Positions 15,483-22,836 of a stretch of 64,000 nt of DNA are shown here, piece after piece. Position 1 is the stretch's first letter. Every line of letters begins with the position of its first letter. This DNA is from Pararoseomonas sp. SCSIO 73927 (lineage in GTDB: Bacteria; Pseudomonadota; Alphaproteobacteria; Acetobacterales; Acetobacteraceae), in contig NZ_CP146232.1 of the NCBI RefSeq assembly GCF_037040815.1, forward strand, positions 3,938,001-4,002,000. Direction: 5' to 3'. The notes under the pieces were generated by a model that was not told the DNA's origin, did no database searches, and saw only the letters and a list, made by a program, of their open reading frames with translations. Position numbers and translations under genes: made by a program.

Positions 15483-16857
15483 CGCCCCTCGGGGGGCGAT
15501 GGCCTCTGACGCCCCCAGGGGGGCGATGGCCTCTGAGGCGGCCGCGCCCTTGCGCCCGGAGGATCGCGGTTGGATCGGACGGCTGCTCGTCGCCGGGCCG
15601 GGCGAGCTTCTCCCGGTCCTGATGGGCTTCCTGCTCTTCTTTCTTGTGTTTGCCAGCTACTTCATGCTCCGCCCGGTGCGGGAGACCTTCGGCATCGCCG
15701 GCGGCGTGAACAACCTGCAATGGCTGTTCCTCGCCACCTTCCTGGCGACGCTGGTGGTGCTGCCGGTCTACGGCTGGCTCAGCAACCGCGTTCCCCGCAG
15801 GCGGCTGCTGGCCGTGTGCTACGGCGCGTCGGCGGTGACCCTGATCGGCTTCGGCTTCGTGCTGCTGTTTGACCCGGAGGATGTCTGGGCCGGCCGGGTC
15901 TTCTACGTGTGGCTCTCCGTCTTCAACCTCTTCGTCATCTCGCTGGCGTGGAGCCTGATGGCGGACGTGTTCCAGCCGGAACAGGCGAAGCGACTGTTCG
16001 GGCAGATCGCCGCCGGGGCCAGCCTCGGCGGCCTCGCCGGGCCGCTGCTCAGCACGGCGCTGGTAGCGCCGCTGGGGTTGGCGGGGCTGCTGTTCCTCTC
16101 GGCGGCGATGCTGCTGGGCACTCTGCTCTGCGCCGCCTGGCTGTTCCGCTGGCGTGACCGGCAGGGCTGGACGGCGACGCCGACCGGAGAGAGCGCGGAC
16201 CGGGCCATGCGCGGCAGCGTCATCGCCGGGCTGACGCTGGTGCTGCGCTCGCCCTACCTGCTGGGCATCGCGCTGTTCGTGATCCTGCTCGCCTCGGTTT
16301 CCACCTTCCTCTACTTCGAGCAGGCGCGGCTGGTTCGCGCCACCTTCCCCAGCCGGGTCCAGCAGACCCAGGTCTTCGGCACCATCGACGCGGTGGTGCA
16401 GACGCTGACGATCCTGATCCAGGTCTTCGTCACCGGGCGGCTGACGCGCCGGCTCGGCGTCGGCGTGCTGCTCACGGCGGTGCCGCTCGGCATGGCCGTC
16501 GGATTCGGCGCACTGGCGCTGGCACCGACCTTCGGCGTGCTGGTGGCGGTGATGGTGCTGCGCCGCGTCGGCGAGTACGCGCTGGTGCGGCCGGGGCGGG
16601 AGATGCTGTTCACCACCGTCGACGCCGAGACGAAGTACAAGGCGAAGAACGCCATCGACACCGTGGTCTACCGCGGCGGGGACGCGGTCAGCTCCTGGAT
16701 CAAGACGGCGGTGGACGCGGTGTCGAGCAGCCCGGTCGCGGCGATGGTGGTGGGCGTCGCGATCGCGGCGGGCTGGGCCGCCACCGGCTACGCCCTGGGG
16801 CGCGGGGCCGAGCGCGGGGAGAGGGCGTCAGCGCGACCGGAGCAGGCCGCCGCCTGA
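15472..16857 (+). CDS. Nucleotide-transporter-like membrane protein of the major facilitator superfamily
   Basis: A 461-residue polytopic protein with 12 predicted membrane helices. The segment MLRPVRETFGIAGGVNNLQWLF and the later YALVRPGREMLFTTVDAETKYKAKNAIDTVVYRGGD match the Npt1/Npt2 and ATP/ADP-carrier-like MFS group. In free-living bacteria the substrate of this group is not established. Three in-frame ATGs are possible (15472, 15499, 15526), each in a copy of a 27-bp tandem repeat. The first overlaps the aldo/keto reductase stop. Convergent metC follows beyond a strong hairpin. Confidence 0.8.
   Translation: MVSDAPRGAMASDAPRGAMASEAAAPLRPEDRGWIGRLLVAGPGELLPVLMGFLLFFLVFASYFMLRPVRETFGIAGGVNNLQWLFLATFLATLVVLPVYGWLSNRVPRRRLLAVCYGASAVTLIGFGFVLLFDPEDVWAGRVFYVWLSVFNLFVISLAWSLMADVFQPEQAKRLFGQIAAGASLGGLAGPLLSTALVAPLGLAGLLFLSAAMLLGTLLCAAWLFRWRDRQGWTATPTGESADRAMRGSVIAGLTLVLRSPYLLGIALFVILLASVSTFLYFEQARLVRATFPSRVQQTQVFGTIDAVVQTLTILIQVFVTGRLTRRLGVGVLLTAVPLGMAVGFGALALAPTFGVLVAVMVLRRVGEYALVRPGREMLFTTVDAETKYKAKNAIDTVVYRGGDAVSSWIKTAVDAVSSSPVAAMVVGVAIAAGWAATGYALGRGAERGERASARPEQAAA
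15481..15534 (+). repeat. 27-bp tandem duplication carrying start codons of the transporter gene
   Basis: Two adjacent copies (15481-15507 and 15508-15534) differing at one position, each ending in GGGGGGCGATGGCCTCT. A degraded partial copy (GATGGTCTCT) precedes them. In the transporter frame each encodes DAPRGAMAS, so copy number changes would move the start codon in 9-residue steps. Confidence 0.85.
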
Positions 16858-16862
16858 CGGAC

Positions 16863-16888
16863 GGCGCCGGCGCCCACGCGCCGGCGCC
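16863..16888. terminator. Bidirectional hairpin between the transporter and metC
   Basis: A perfect 11-bp stem (GGCGCCGGCGC with its complement) and a CCAC loop, in the 48-bp gap between two convergent genes. There is no T-run on either side, so termination strength is uncertain. Confidence 0.6.
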
Positions 16889-16905
16889 CCCGCTGGCCCC
16901 ACGCC

Positions 16906-18102
16906 TCAGCGCGGCAGCCGGTCCATCGCGCCGGCAAGGTCCGCGATCAGATCTTCGGTGTCCTCCAGCCCGATATGCAGGCGGATGATGGGGCCGCCGA
17001 AGTCCCGGGGGTTCGTCACCGTTCGGCTGATGGAGGGCGCGGTGGGCAGGGCGAGGCTCTCGTAGCCGCCCCAGGAGGCGCCGATCCCGAAGAGCTTCAG
17101 CGCGTCCACCACCGCCTCCGCATCCCCGTCCGAGTAGCGGGGCTGAAGGACCACGCCGAAGAGCGAGCAGGTGCCGGAGAAGTCTCGCTGGAACAGCGCG
17201 TGCTGCGGGTGGGAGGGCAGGGCGGGGTGCAGCAGGCGCAGCACCTCCGGCCGCTCCTCCAGCCAGCGCGCCACCGCCAGCCCGTTCTCCGCCTGCTGCT
17301 TGAGGCGCACCGGAAGGGTGCGGATGCCGCGGAGACAGAGCCAGCAATCATCGGGGCTGGCGAACTGGCCGAGCTGGGTCGCCGCGCCCTTCACGGCGTG
17401 CCAGTCCTCGGGGCTGTTCACCGTCACGCTCCCCAGCAGCACGTCCGAGTGGCCGCCGGCGTACTTGGTGAGGGCCTGGATGGAGACGTCCACGCCGTGC
17501 TCGAAGGGCTGAAAGGTGTGGAAGCCCCAGGTGTTGTCCATCAGCACCTTCGCGCCTGCCGCGTGAGCGGCGCGCGCGATGGCTGGGATGTCCTGCAGCT
17601 CGAACGTGTGGCTACCCGGGCTCTCGGTATAGACCACCTTCGTGTTGGGACGGATGAGCGCGGCCATGCCGGCCTCGTCCACCATCGGGTCGTAGTACGT
17701 GGTCTCGATCCCGAAGCCGCGCATCAACCCATCCGCCAAGTTGCGGACCGGGCCGTAGACGCTGTCGGGGACGAGGCAGTGATCGCCGGCCTTCAGGAAC
17801 GCGAAGAGCGGGACCATGCAGGCCGCGAGGCCGGTGCCGACGATGAGGGCGCGGGTGCCGCCCTCGATCTCCGCTACCATGTCCTCCAGCATGTGGTGCG
17901 TGGGGCCGCCGGCGGTGCCGTAGGTCAGCACCTGCTCGTAGCGCTGCGCCGCCGCGGACTTGCGGGACCCGCAATCCGGGAAGAGCACGGTGGAGCCGCG
18001 GTGGACGGGCGGGTTGACGAAGCCGTGCTCCCTGGCCCCCGCGCGCCCGTGATGGGACATGCGGGTGGAGAAGCCGAGGCCGGTATCCTTATTAACGGCC
18101 AT
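16906..18102 (-). CDS. metC: Cystathionine beta-lyase (Cys/Met metabolism PLP enzyme)
   Basis: A 398-residue trans-sulfuration enzyme that cleaves cystathionine to homocysteine, pyruvate and ammonia. The PLP lysine lies in SIQALTKYAGGHSD. The cofactor Tyr and phosphate segment is in RYEQVLTYGTAGGPTH, and VYTESPGSHTFELQDIPAIA is a family signature. The Trp-rich ASWGGYESL near the C terminus is typical of the MetC branch. The ATG at 18102 overlaps the stop of the sulfurtransferase gene. It closes a four-gene coupled operon. A cystathionine gamma-lyase activity cannot be excluded. Confidence 0.9.
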   Translation of the reverse strand: MAVNKDTGLGFSTRMSHHGRAGAREHGFVNPPVHRGSTVLFPDCGSRKSAAAQRYEQVLTYGTAGGPTHHMLEDMVAEIEGGTRALIVGTGLAACMVPLFAFLKAGDHCLVPDSVYGPVRNLADGLMRGFGIETTYYDPMVDEAGMAALIRPNTKVVYTESPGSHTFELQDIPAIARAAHAAGAKVLMDNTWGFHTFQPFEHGVDVSIQALTKYAGGHSDVLLGSVTVNSPEDWHAVKGAATQLGQFASPDDCWLCLRGIRTLPVRLKQQAENGLAVARWLEERPEVLRLLHPALPSHPQHALFQRDFSGTCSLFGVVLQPRYSDGDAEAVVDALKLFGIGASWGGYESLALPTAPSISRTVTNPRDFGGPIIRLHIGLEDTEDLIADLAGAMDRLPR

Positions 18103-18986
18103 CAGGCGGAAGCCTTTCCAGCGCCGGGCGTCACCTTCGGCGTCTCCGGCCGTAGCCCCCACTCGGTCCAGGAGCCGTCATAGACGGATCCCTCGGGCAG
18201 GCCGGCCTGGACGAGGCCGAGGGCGAGGACGGCGGCGGTGACGCCGGATCCGCAGGAGAGGATCACGGGCTGCTCCCGCTCCACCCCTGCCTTCTCGAAG
18301 CGGGCGAGGAGCTGTTCGGGCGGCAGCATCGTGCCGTCCTCCGCGAGCAGTTCGGTGAAGGGGATGTTCGCGGCGCCGGGGATGTGGCCGGCGACGAGGC
18401 CGGGGCGCGGCTCCGGCGCGGTGCCCTGGAAGCGCGCAGCGGCGCGGGCGTCGATGATGAGGGCTTCGCCGCCGCCCTGGCGGACGATCCGCTTGATGTC
18501 GCCGATGCCGCGCAGGCGATCGGCGCGGAAATCCGGGACGAAGGTGGCGCCGGGGGCAGGGGCGGCCTCGCCGGACTCCACCGGGCGGCCTTCCCGCTTC
18601 CACTTCGGCAGGCCGCCATCGAGGACGAAGGCGTTCTCATGGCCCATGAGGCGCATCAGCCACCAGCCGCGGGCGGCGGAACGCAGCCCGTGCGCCCCGT
18701 CGTAGAACACCACGCGGCTGTCGTTCGAGATGCCGAGGTCGCCCGCCAGCTTCGCGAAGCGCGCGGGGGTGGGCACCATGTGCGGCAGGGTGCTGTCGGG
18801 ATCGGCGAAGAGGTCGATGTCGAACAGCCGCGCGCCGGGGATGTGCGCCTCCGCGAAGGCGGCCTTCTTGTCGCCGGGTTCGCCGGGCAGGACCAGGGAG
18901 CAGTCCAGGACGACGAGGTCCGGCTTGCCGAGCTCCCCGGCCAGCCAGTCCGTGGAAACCAGGGTGTTCTTCGCTTCGGTCGTCAC
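18102..18986 (-). CDS. sseA: 3-mercaptopyruvate sulfurtransferase (two-domain rhodanese)
   Basis: Transfers sulfur from 3-mercaptopyruvate to a thiol acceptor. The 294-residue protein has two rhodanese domains: an inactive N-terminal one (VVLDCSLVLPGEPGDKKAAFAEAHIPGA region) and a catalytic C-terminal one with the loop CGSGVTA, Cys245 as persulfide carrier. That loop is of the mercaptopyruvate rather than thiosulfate type. It begins with GTG at 18986, in a GTGA overlap with the stop of the AlaX-like gene. An upstream in-frame ATG would run through that gene and is rejected. Confidence 0.92.
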   Translation of the reverse strand: MTTEAKNTLVSTDWLAGELGKPDLVVLDCSLVLPGEPGDKKAAFAEAHIPGARLFDIDLFADPDSTLPHMVPTPARFAKLAGDLGISNDSRVVFYDGAHGLRSAARGWWLMRLMGHENAFVLDGGLPKWKREGRPVESGEAAPAPGATFVPDFRADRLRGIGDIKRIVRQGGGEALIIDARAAARFQGTAPEPRPGLVAGHIPGAANIPFTELLAEDGTMLPPEQLLARFEKAGVEREQPVILSCGSGVTAAVLALGLVQAGLPEGSVYDGSWTEWGLRPETPKVTPGAGKASA

Positions 18987-19711
18987 TTCTCGTCCTCCGC
19001 CAGCACGATGTGGATGCGCCGGTTCTGCTTGCCCTTGCTTTCCATCTTCGTCACCTCCACCCGGCCGATCTCGCCGGTGCGGCGGACATGGGTGCCGCCG
19101 CAGGGCTGGAGGTCCACCGGCGCGTCCTCCGCGCCGATCCGCACCAGCCGGACCTGGCCCGCGCCGCGCGGGGGCTGGACGGAGAGGGTGCGGACGAGGC
19201 CGGGATTCGCGTCCAGCTCGGCCTCCGTGATCCAGCGCTCCCCGATCTCGTGGTCGCCGGCGATCAGCGCGTTCAGCCGCTCCGTCACCCACTCCTTCGT
19301 CGGGGGCTCGGGCAGGTCGAAGTCCAGGCGGGACTTGTCGGCGCCGATCTGGTTGCCGGTGGCGTAGATGCCGGGCATGGCCGCGCAGAGGAGGTGGAGC
19401 GTGGTGTGCATCCGCATGTGGCGGTGGCGGCGGTTCCAGTCGAGGCGCGCGGTTACCTTGGTGCCGGCGGGCGGGACCGGGGCGCCGGGGGCCGGCACGT
19501 GCAGGGCGGAGCCGTCCGGGCCCTTCACCGTGTCAGCCACCCCCATCTCGCCGCCCTCCCATACCAGGGTGCCGGTGTCGCCGGGCTGGCCGCCGGCGCG
19601 GGGGTAGAAGACGCTGGCATCGAGGATCACCCCGGCCTCGGAGCTCTCCAGCACGGTGGCCGGGTTCTCCGCCGCGTAGGCATCGTGCCGGAACAGGGCT
19701 TCTGTGGGCAT
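18983..19711 (-). CDS. AlaX-type alanyl-tRNA editing protein
   Basis: A free-standing trans-editing hydrolase related to the editing domain of alanyl-tRNA synthetase, removing Ser (or Gly) from mischarged tRNA-Ala. The 242 residues hold both zinc motifs: HTTLH at 102-106 and CGGTH at 204-208, plus SVFYPRAGGQPGD near 33-45. The ATG at 19711 overlaps the Nudix stop in an ATGA; an in-frame ATG four codons upstream is the alternative. Sitting next to a sulfurtransferase is a recurring pairing whose meaning is unclear; I infer co-regulation only. Confidence 0.87.
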   Translation of the reverse strand: MPTEALFRHDAYAAENPATVLESSEAGVILDASVFYPRAGGQPGDTGTLVWEGGEMGVADTVKGPDGSALHVPAPGAPVPPAGTKVTARLDWNRRHRHMRMHTTLHLLCAAMPGIYATGNQIGADKSRLDFDLPEPPTKEWVTERLNALIAGDHEIGERWITEAELDANPGLVRTLSVQPPRGAGQVRLVRIGAEDAPVDLQPCGGTHVRRTGEIGRVEVTKMESKGKQNRRIHIVLAEDEK

Positions 19712-20385
19712 CAGCGGGTCCATTCGTCGCGCAGCCGCGCGTGGTTCACCTGGAGCCAGAGGAGGGCCAGGGCGGTGGGGGCGTTGCGGATGCGGTTCTC
19801 CGCGACCATGGTGAAGGCCTCGGCGGCGGGCACTACCAGCACCGCCGTCTCCTCCTCCTCGCTCGCCAGGCCGCGCGTGGCGGCGGGGCCCGCTTCCAGC
19901 GAGACGGCGGCGAGGTGGAAGTGCACCCGCTCATCCGCGTAGCCCTGGTGGAGCATGAAGGTGCCCATCGGCTTCATGCGGGTGGGGCGGAGGCCGGCCT
20001 CCTCCTCCAGCTCGCGCCGGGCGGTGTCGGGCACGCTCTCGCCCGGCTCCACGAGGCCGGCGGGCAGCTCCATCATGCGCGGCTCCTCCCCGGCGGCCAG
20101 GGCGGGGAGGCGGAACTGCTCGATCAGGGCGATGCGGTCGGTGGCGGGGTCCCAGGGCAGGATCATCGTGGCCTCGCCGCGCCGCGCCAGTTCCCAGGTG
20201 AGGGGGCCGGAGAGGGTTCCGTCGCGGCGGCGGTAGCGGAAGCGCACGCGCTGCAGGGGGAAGCGGCCGTTCCAGACCACCTCGTCCGATTCGGGCTGAT
20301 AGAGCGGGTGGGGCGGCAGGGGCGGGGCCGTTTTGGGCCGTTCAGGGGGCCGTTCGGGAACGGTCGAGCCGTCGGTCTCGGTCAT
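19711..20385 (-). CDS. Nudix hydrolase, ADP-ribose pyrophosphatase-like
   Basis: A 224-residue Nudix enzyme. The Nudix box reads GLVEPGESVPDTARRELEEEAGL, fitting GX5EX7REUXEEXGU, and the preceding IALIEQFRLPAL and MMELPAG segments are typical of ADP-ribose or nucleoside-diphosphate-sugar pyrophosphatases. The N-terminal 35 residues are Pro-rich and probably disordered. It is the first gene of the coupled nudix-alaX-sseA-metC operon and is divergent from the DMT transporter gene. Confidence 0.87.
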   Translation of the reverse strand: MTETDGSTVPERPPERPKTAPPLPPHPLYQPESDEVVWNGRFPLQRVRFRYRRRDGTLSGPLTWELARRGEATMILPWDPATDRIALIEQFRLPALAAGEEPRMMELPAGLVEPGESVPDTARRELEEEAGLRPTRMKPMGTFMLHQGYADERVHFHLAAVSLEAGPAATRGLASEEEETAVLVVPAAEAFTMVAENRIRNAPTALALLWLQVNHARLRDEWTR

Positions 20386-20508
20386 GCGGGGCGGAGGCTA
20401 CAGCGGATCGGCGGTGGGCGAAATCACCCCTGGCGGAGGGCTTGCCGGCCGCGGCCACGGGCGGGAAGAGAGGGGCTGAGGCCGCGTGACGGCCCTTGGA
20501 GGTCCGCC

Positions 20509-21420
20509 CTGGACGAGCGCCCGACGAACCCCGCCCCTTCGGTGCGCGCCGTGCGGCTGCGGGCGATCCTCTACGTCACGGGCTCGGCCGGGTTCTTCGC
20601 GCTCGCGGCGGCGGCGATCAAGGCGCTGCAGGGCGGCGTCCCGCTGGCGGAGACGGTGTTCTTTCGGAACGCGCTGACCCTGCCCTTCCTGCTGGCGCTG
20701 GCCCACTGGACCGCGCCGGGCGGGCTGCGGCGGGCCTTCCGCACCCGCCACCCGCGCCGGCACCTGGAACGCTTGGTGGGCGGGCTGACCGGGATGTTCG
20801 GCTCCTTCTACGGCTACGTGCACCTTCCGCTGGCCACCGTGACGGCGCTGAACTTCACCATGCCCCTGTTCCTGATCCTGCTTTCCGTGCTGCTGCTGCG
20901 GGAAAGGGTGGGGGCGGGGCGGGTGGCGGTGATCCTCGTCGGCTTCCTCGGGGTGCTGCTCATGGTGCAGCCCGGCGGCGGGGGCGGGCTGCACCCCGGC
21001 GCGGTGGCGGCGGTCCTGGCAGGGGCGCTGGGCTGGGCCTACGCCATGGTCTCCATCCGGATGATGGGGGAGGCGGGGGAGGCGGGGATCACCATCGTGC
21101 TCTGGTTCGCGATCGGCGCCGCGATCGTCTCCGGCCTGATGGCAATCCCGGACTGGGTCGCGCCGACGGCTTGGCAGTGGGGGATGCTGCTGGTGGTGGG
21201 CCTGCTCTCGGTCGTGGCCCAGCTCCTCATGACGGCGGCCTATCGCGCGGCGGAGACGACTCTCCTTGCGCCCTTCGAGTACTCCGCGATCCTCTGGACG
21301 ACGGCGCTCGGCCTGCTTCTCTGGAGCGAGGTGCCGGACGGGTGGGACCTGGCCGGCTTCGCGCTGCTGGTCGGGGCGGGGCTGGCGATCTGGCGCATGG
21401 AGCTGGCCGGAAAGGGGTGA
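20509..21420 (+). CDS. EamA/DMT family transporter with probable CTG start
   Basis: A membrane protein of about 300 residues with ten predicted helices and two EamA repeats (FFRNALTLPFLLALA, MFGSFYGYVHLPLATVTALNFTMPLF, then AYRAAETTLLAPFEYSAILW). Such proteins export metabolites; the substrate cannot be read. No in-frame ATG exists. The only good Shine-Dalgarno, GGAGG at 20498-20502, lies six bases before a CTG at 20509. GTG codons at 20542 and 20551 are possible but lack a ribosome site. The adjacent ParA-like gene is convergent. Confidence 0.83.
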   Translation: MDERPTNPAPSVRAVRLRAILYVTGSAGFFALAAAAIKALQGGVPLAETVFFRNALTLPFLLALAHWTAPGGLRRAFRTRHPRRHLERLVGGLTGMFGSFYGYVHLPLATVTALNFTMPLFLILLSVLLLRERVGAGRVAVILVGFLGVLLMVQPGGGGGLHPGAVAAVLAGALGWAYAMVSIRMMGEAGEAGITIVLWFAIGAAIVSGLMAIPDWVAPTAWQWGMLLVVGLLSVVAQLLMTAAYRAAETTLLAPFEYSAILWTTALGLLLWSEVPDGWDLAGFALLVGAGLAIWRMELAGKG

Positions 21421-21490
21421 GCGGCGGGGCGGCAGCCACTCGGCGCCACTCCGCCCGGCTCTCAAAGGGGACCCCGGAGGGGCAGCTCCC

Positions 21491-22114
21491 CTATGCGGCC
21501 TCCCGCCGGATCGCCTCCGCCAGCGCCCGCGCCTCGGCCGCCGCCTGGCCGCGGGGCGCGGATTCCACCACGCCCAGCCCCTCCGCGAAGGCGGCGGCGA
21601 AGGCGGTGCGGTTGCCGAAAGGGGCGGGGAGGAGGGGCAGCTTCCGCTCGGCCAGCGCGGCAGCCACCTCCTGCGCCGCCCGGCCCTGGGCGGGGACGCG
21701 GTTGAGCATCAGCGCGACGGCCCGGCCCTCCGCCGCGGCCACCTCCAGCGTGGCCTCCATGGCCCAGACATCGGGCATGGAGGGCTGCAGGGGGATGAGG
21801 ACGAGGTTCGCGGCGCGCATGGCCAGGCGGCTGTCCGTGTCCGCGTGGGGCGGGGTGTCGAGGATGAGGAAGTCCGCCTCCTTCCCCAGCCGGGCCACGG
21901 CCTGGGGCACGCGCCAGCCGGCGCCGCTCTCGAAGGCAAGGGGTGCCGCGCCCTTCGGCCGTAGCCCGTGCCAGCGGGCGAGGGTGGCCTGCGGGTCCGT
22001 GTCGGCCAGGGCCACGCGGGCGCCGCCCTCCGCCAGGGCCACAGCCAGGTTGGCCGCGACGGTGGACTTGCCGGCCCCGCCCTTGCGCTGCGCCACTGCC
22101 ACCACGAAGGCCAT
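21491..22114 (-). CDS. ParA/MinD-like partition ATPase
   Basis: A 207-residue deviant-Walker P-loop ATPase with KGGAGKST at residues 11-18, LADTDPQATLARWH (Walker A' region) and ILDTPPHAD (Walker B). The protein is close to the short ParA group that acts on chromosome- or protein-localisation cargo. No ParB or centromere-like repeat is visible nearby, so the cargo is unknown. GGAGGG lies seven bases before the ATG at 22114; the in-frame ATG at 22204 would add a Pro-rich leader and is rejected. Confidence 0.85.
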   Translation of the reverse strand: MAFVVAVAQRKGGAGKSTVAANLAVALAEGGARVALADTDPQATLARWHGLRPKGAAPLAFESGAGWRVPQAVARLGKEADFLILDTPPHADTDSRLAMRAANLVLIPLQPSMPDVWAMEATLEVAAAEGRAVALMLNRVPAQGRAAQEVAAALAERKLPLLPAPFGNRTAFAAAFAEGLGVVESAPRGQAAAEARALAEAIRREAA

Positions 22115-22296
22115 GTCACGCCCTCCGACCGCCTCCGGGGCGATTCCCGGCAGCGGCGGGGAGCATGGCACGGGGCGCGCCCGCGGTCGCGCGTCGGGCT
22201 GCACCCAACCATGCCCCTACAGTTGCCCAGCCCATGCCCTTGCGCCATCGCGCCGGGTCGCGCGTTGCTTGCCGGCTGTCCCCGCGGAGAGGTTCG

Positions 22297-22836
22297 ATGC
22301 GCGTTGCGATCCGGCCCCACCCCGTTCTGCCGAGCACGGCGGAGCTGGAGGCCTTCGAGGCGGAACTCGGCTTCCGCCTGCCAGATGACTACCGGGCCTT
22401 CCTCCTGACCTTGAATGGTGGGCCTCCCCTCCCTCCGGCGGGGGCGCGGCCGGGCGAGGCGGTGCTCGGATTCCCGGCCGAGGCCTCCCCTCCGCTGCCC
22501 GAAGACCAGGGATGGATCGCGCCCGGCGGCTTCTGGGACGTGGCCCTGTTCCACGGCCTGTCCCGCGCGCCGGGGGAGTATGGCGACCTGCGGGAGATCG
22601 TCCCGGTGATGCGGGACTGGGGCCATCCGGCCGCGCTGCTGCCCTTCGCGAGCCAGGAGGGGAACGCGAAGTACTTCCTGTGCCTGGAAGCCCCGGGGCG
22701 CGGGGAGGTCCTGGTCCCCGGCGAGGCCTGGCTGGAGGCGCGGGACGCGGGGCGGCCCCCGACGGCCGCCGTCTACCACCGGCTGGCCGGAAGCTTCAGC
22801 GAGGTGCTGGACGGGCTGGAGTGGCGGGATGCGTGA
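22297..22836 (+). CDS. SMI1/KNR4 family protein
   Basis: A 179-residue SMI1/KNR4 (SUKH-like) protein. The motif PSTAELEAFEAELGFRLPDDYRAFLLTLNGG in the first 45 residues is the family hallmark, followed by GDLREIVPVMRDWGHPAALLPFAS. Family members often act as immunity proteins in toxin systems or as binding scaffolds. No toxin gene is adjacent, so the role is unknown. GGAGAGG precedes the ATG. The 3' end overlaps the next gene by eight bases, suggesting co-translation with the NAD(P)HX repair enzyme. Confidence 0.82.
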   Translation: MRVAIRPHPVLPSTAELEAFEAELGFRLPDDYRAFLLTLNGGPPLPPAGARPGEAVLGFPAEASPPLPEDQGWIAPGGFWDVALFHGLSRAPGEYGDLREIVPVMRDWGHPAALLPFASQEGNAKYFLCLEAPGRGEVLVPGEAWLEARDAGRPPTAAVYHRLAGSFSEVLDGLEWRDA

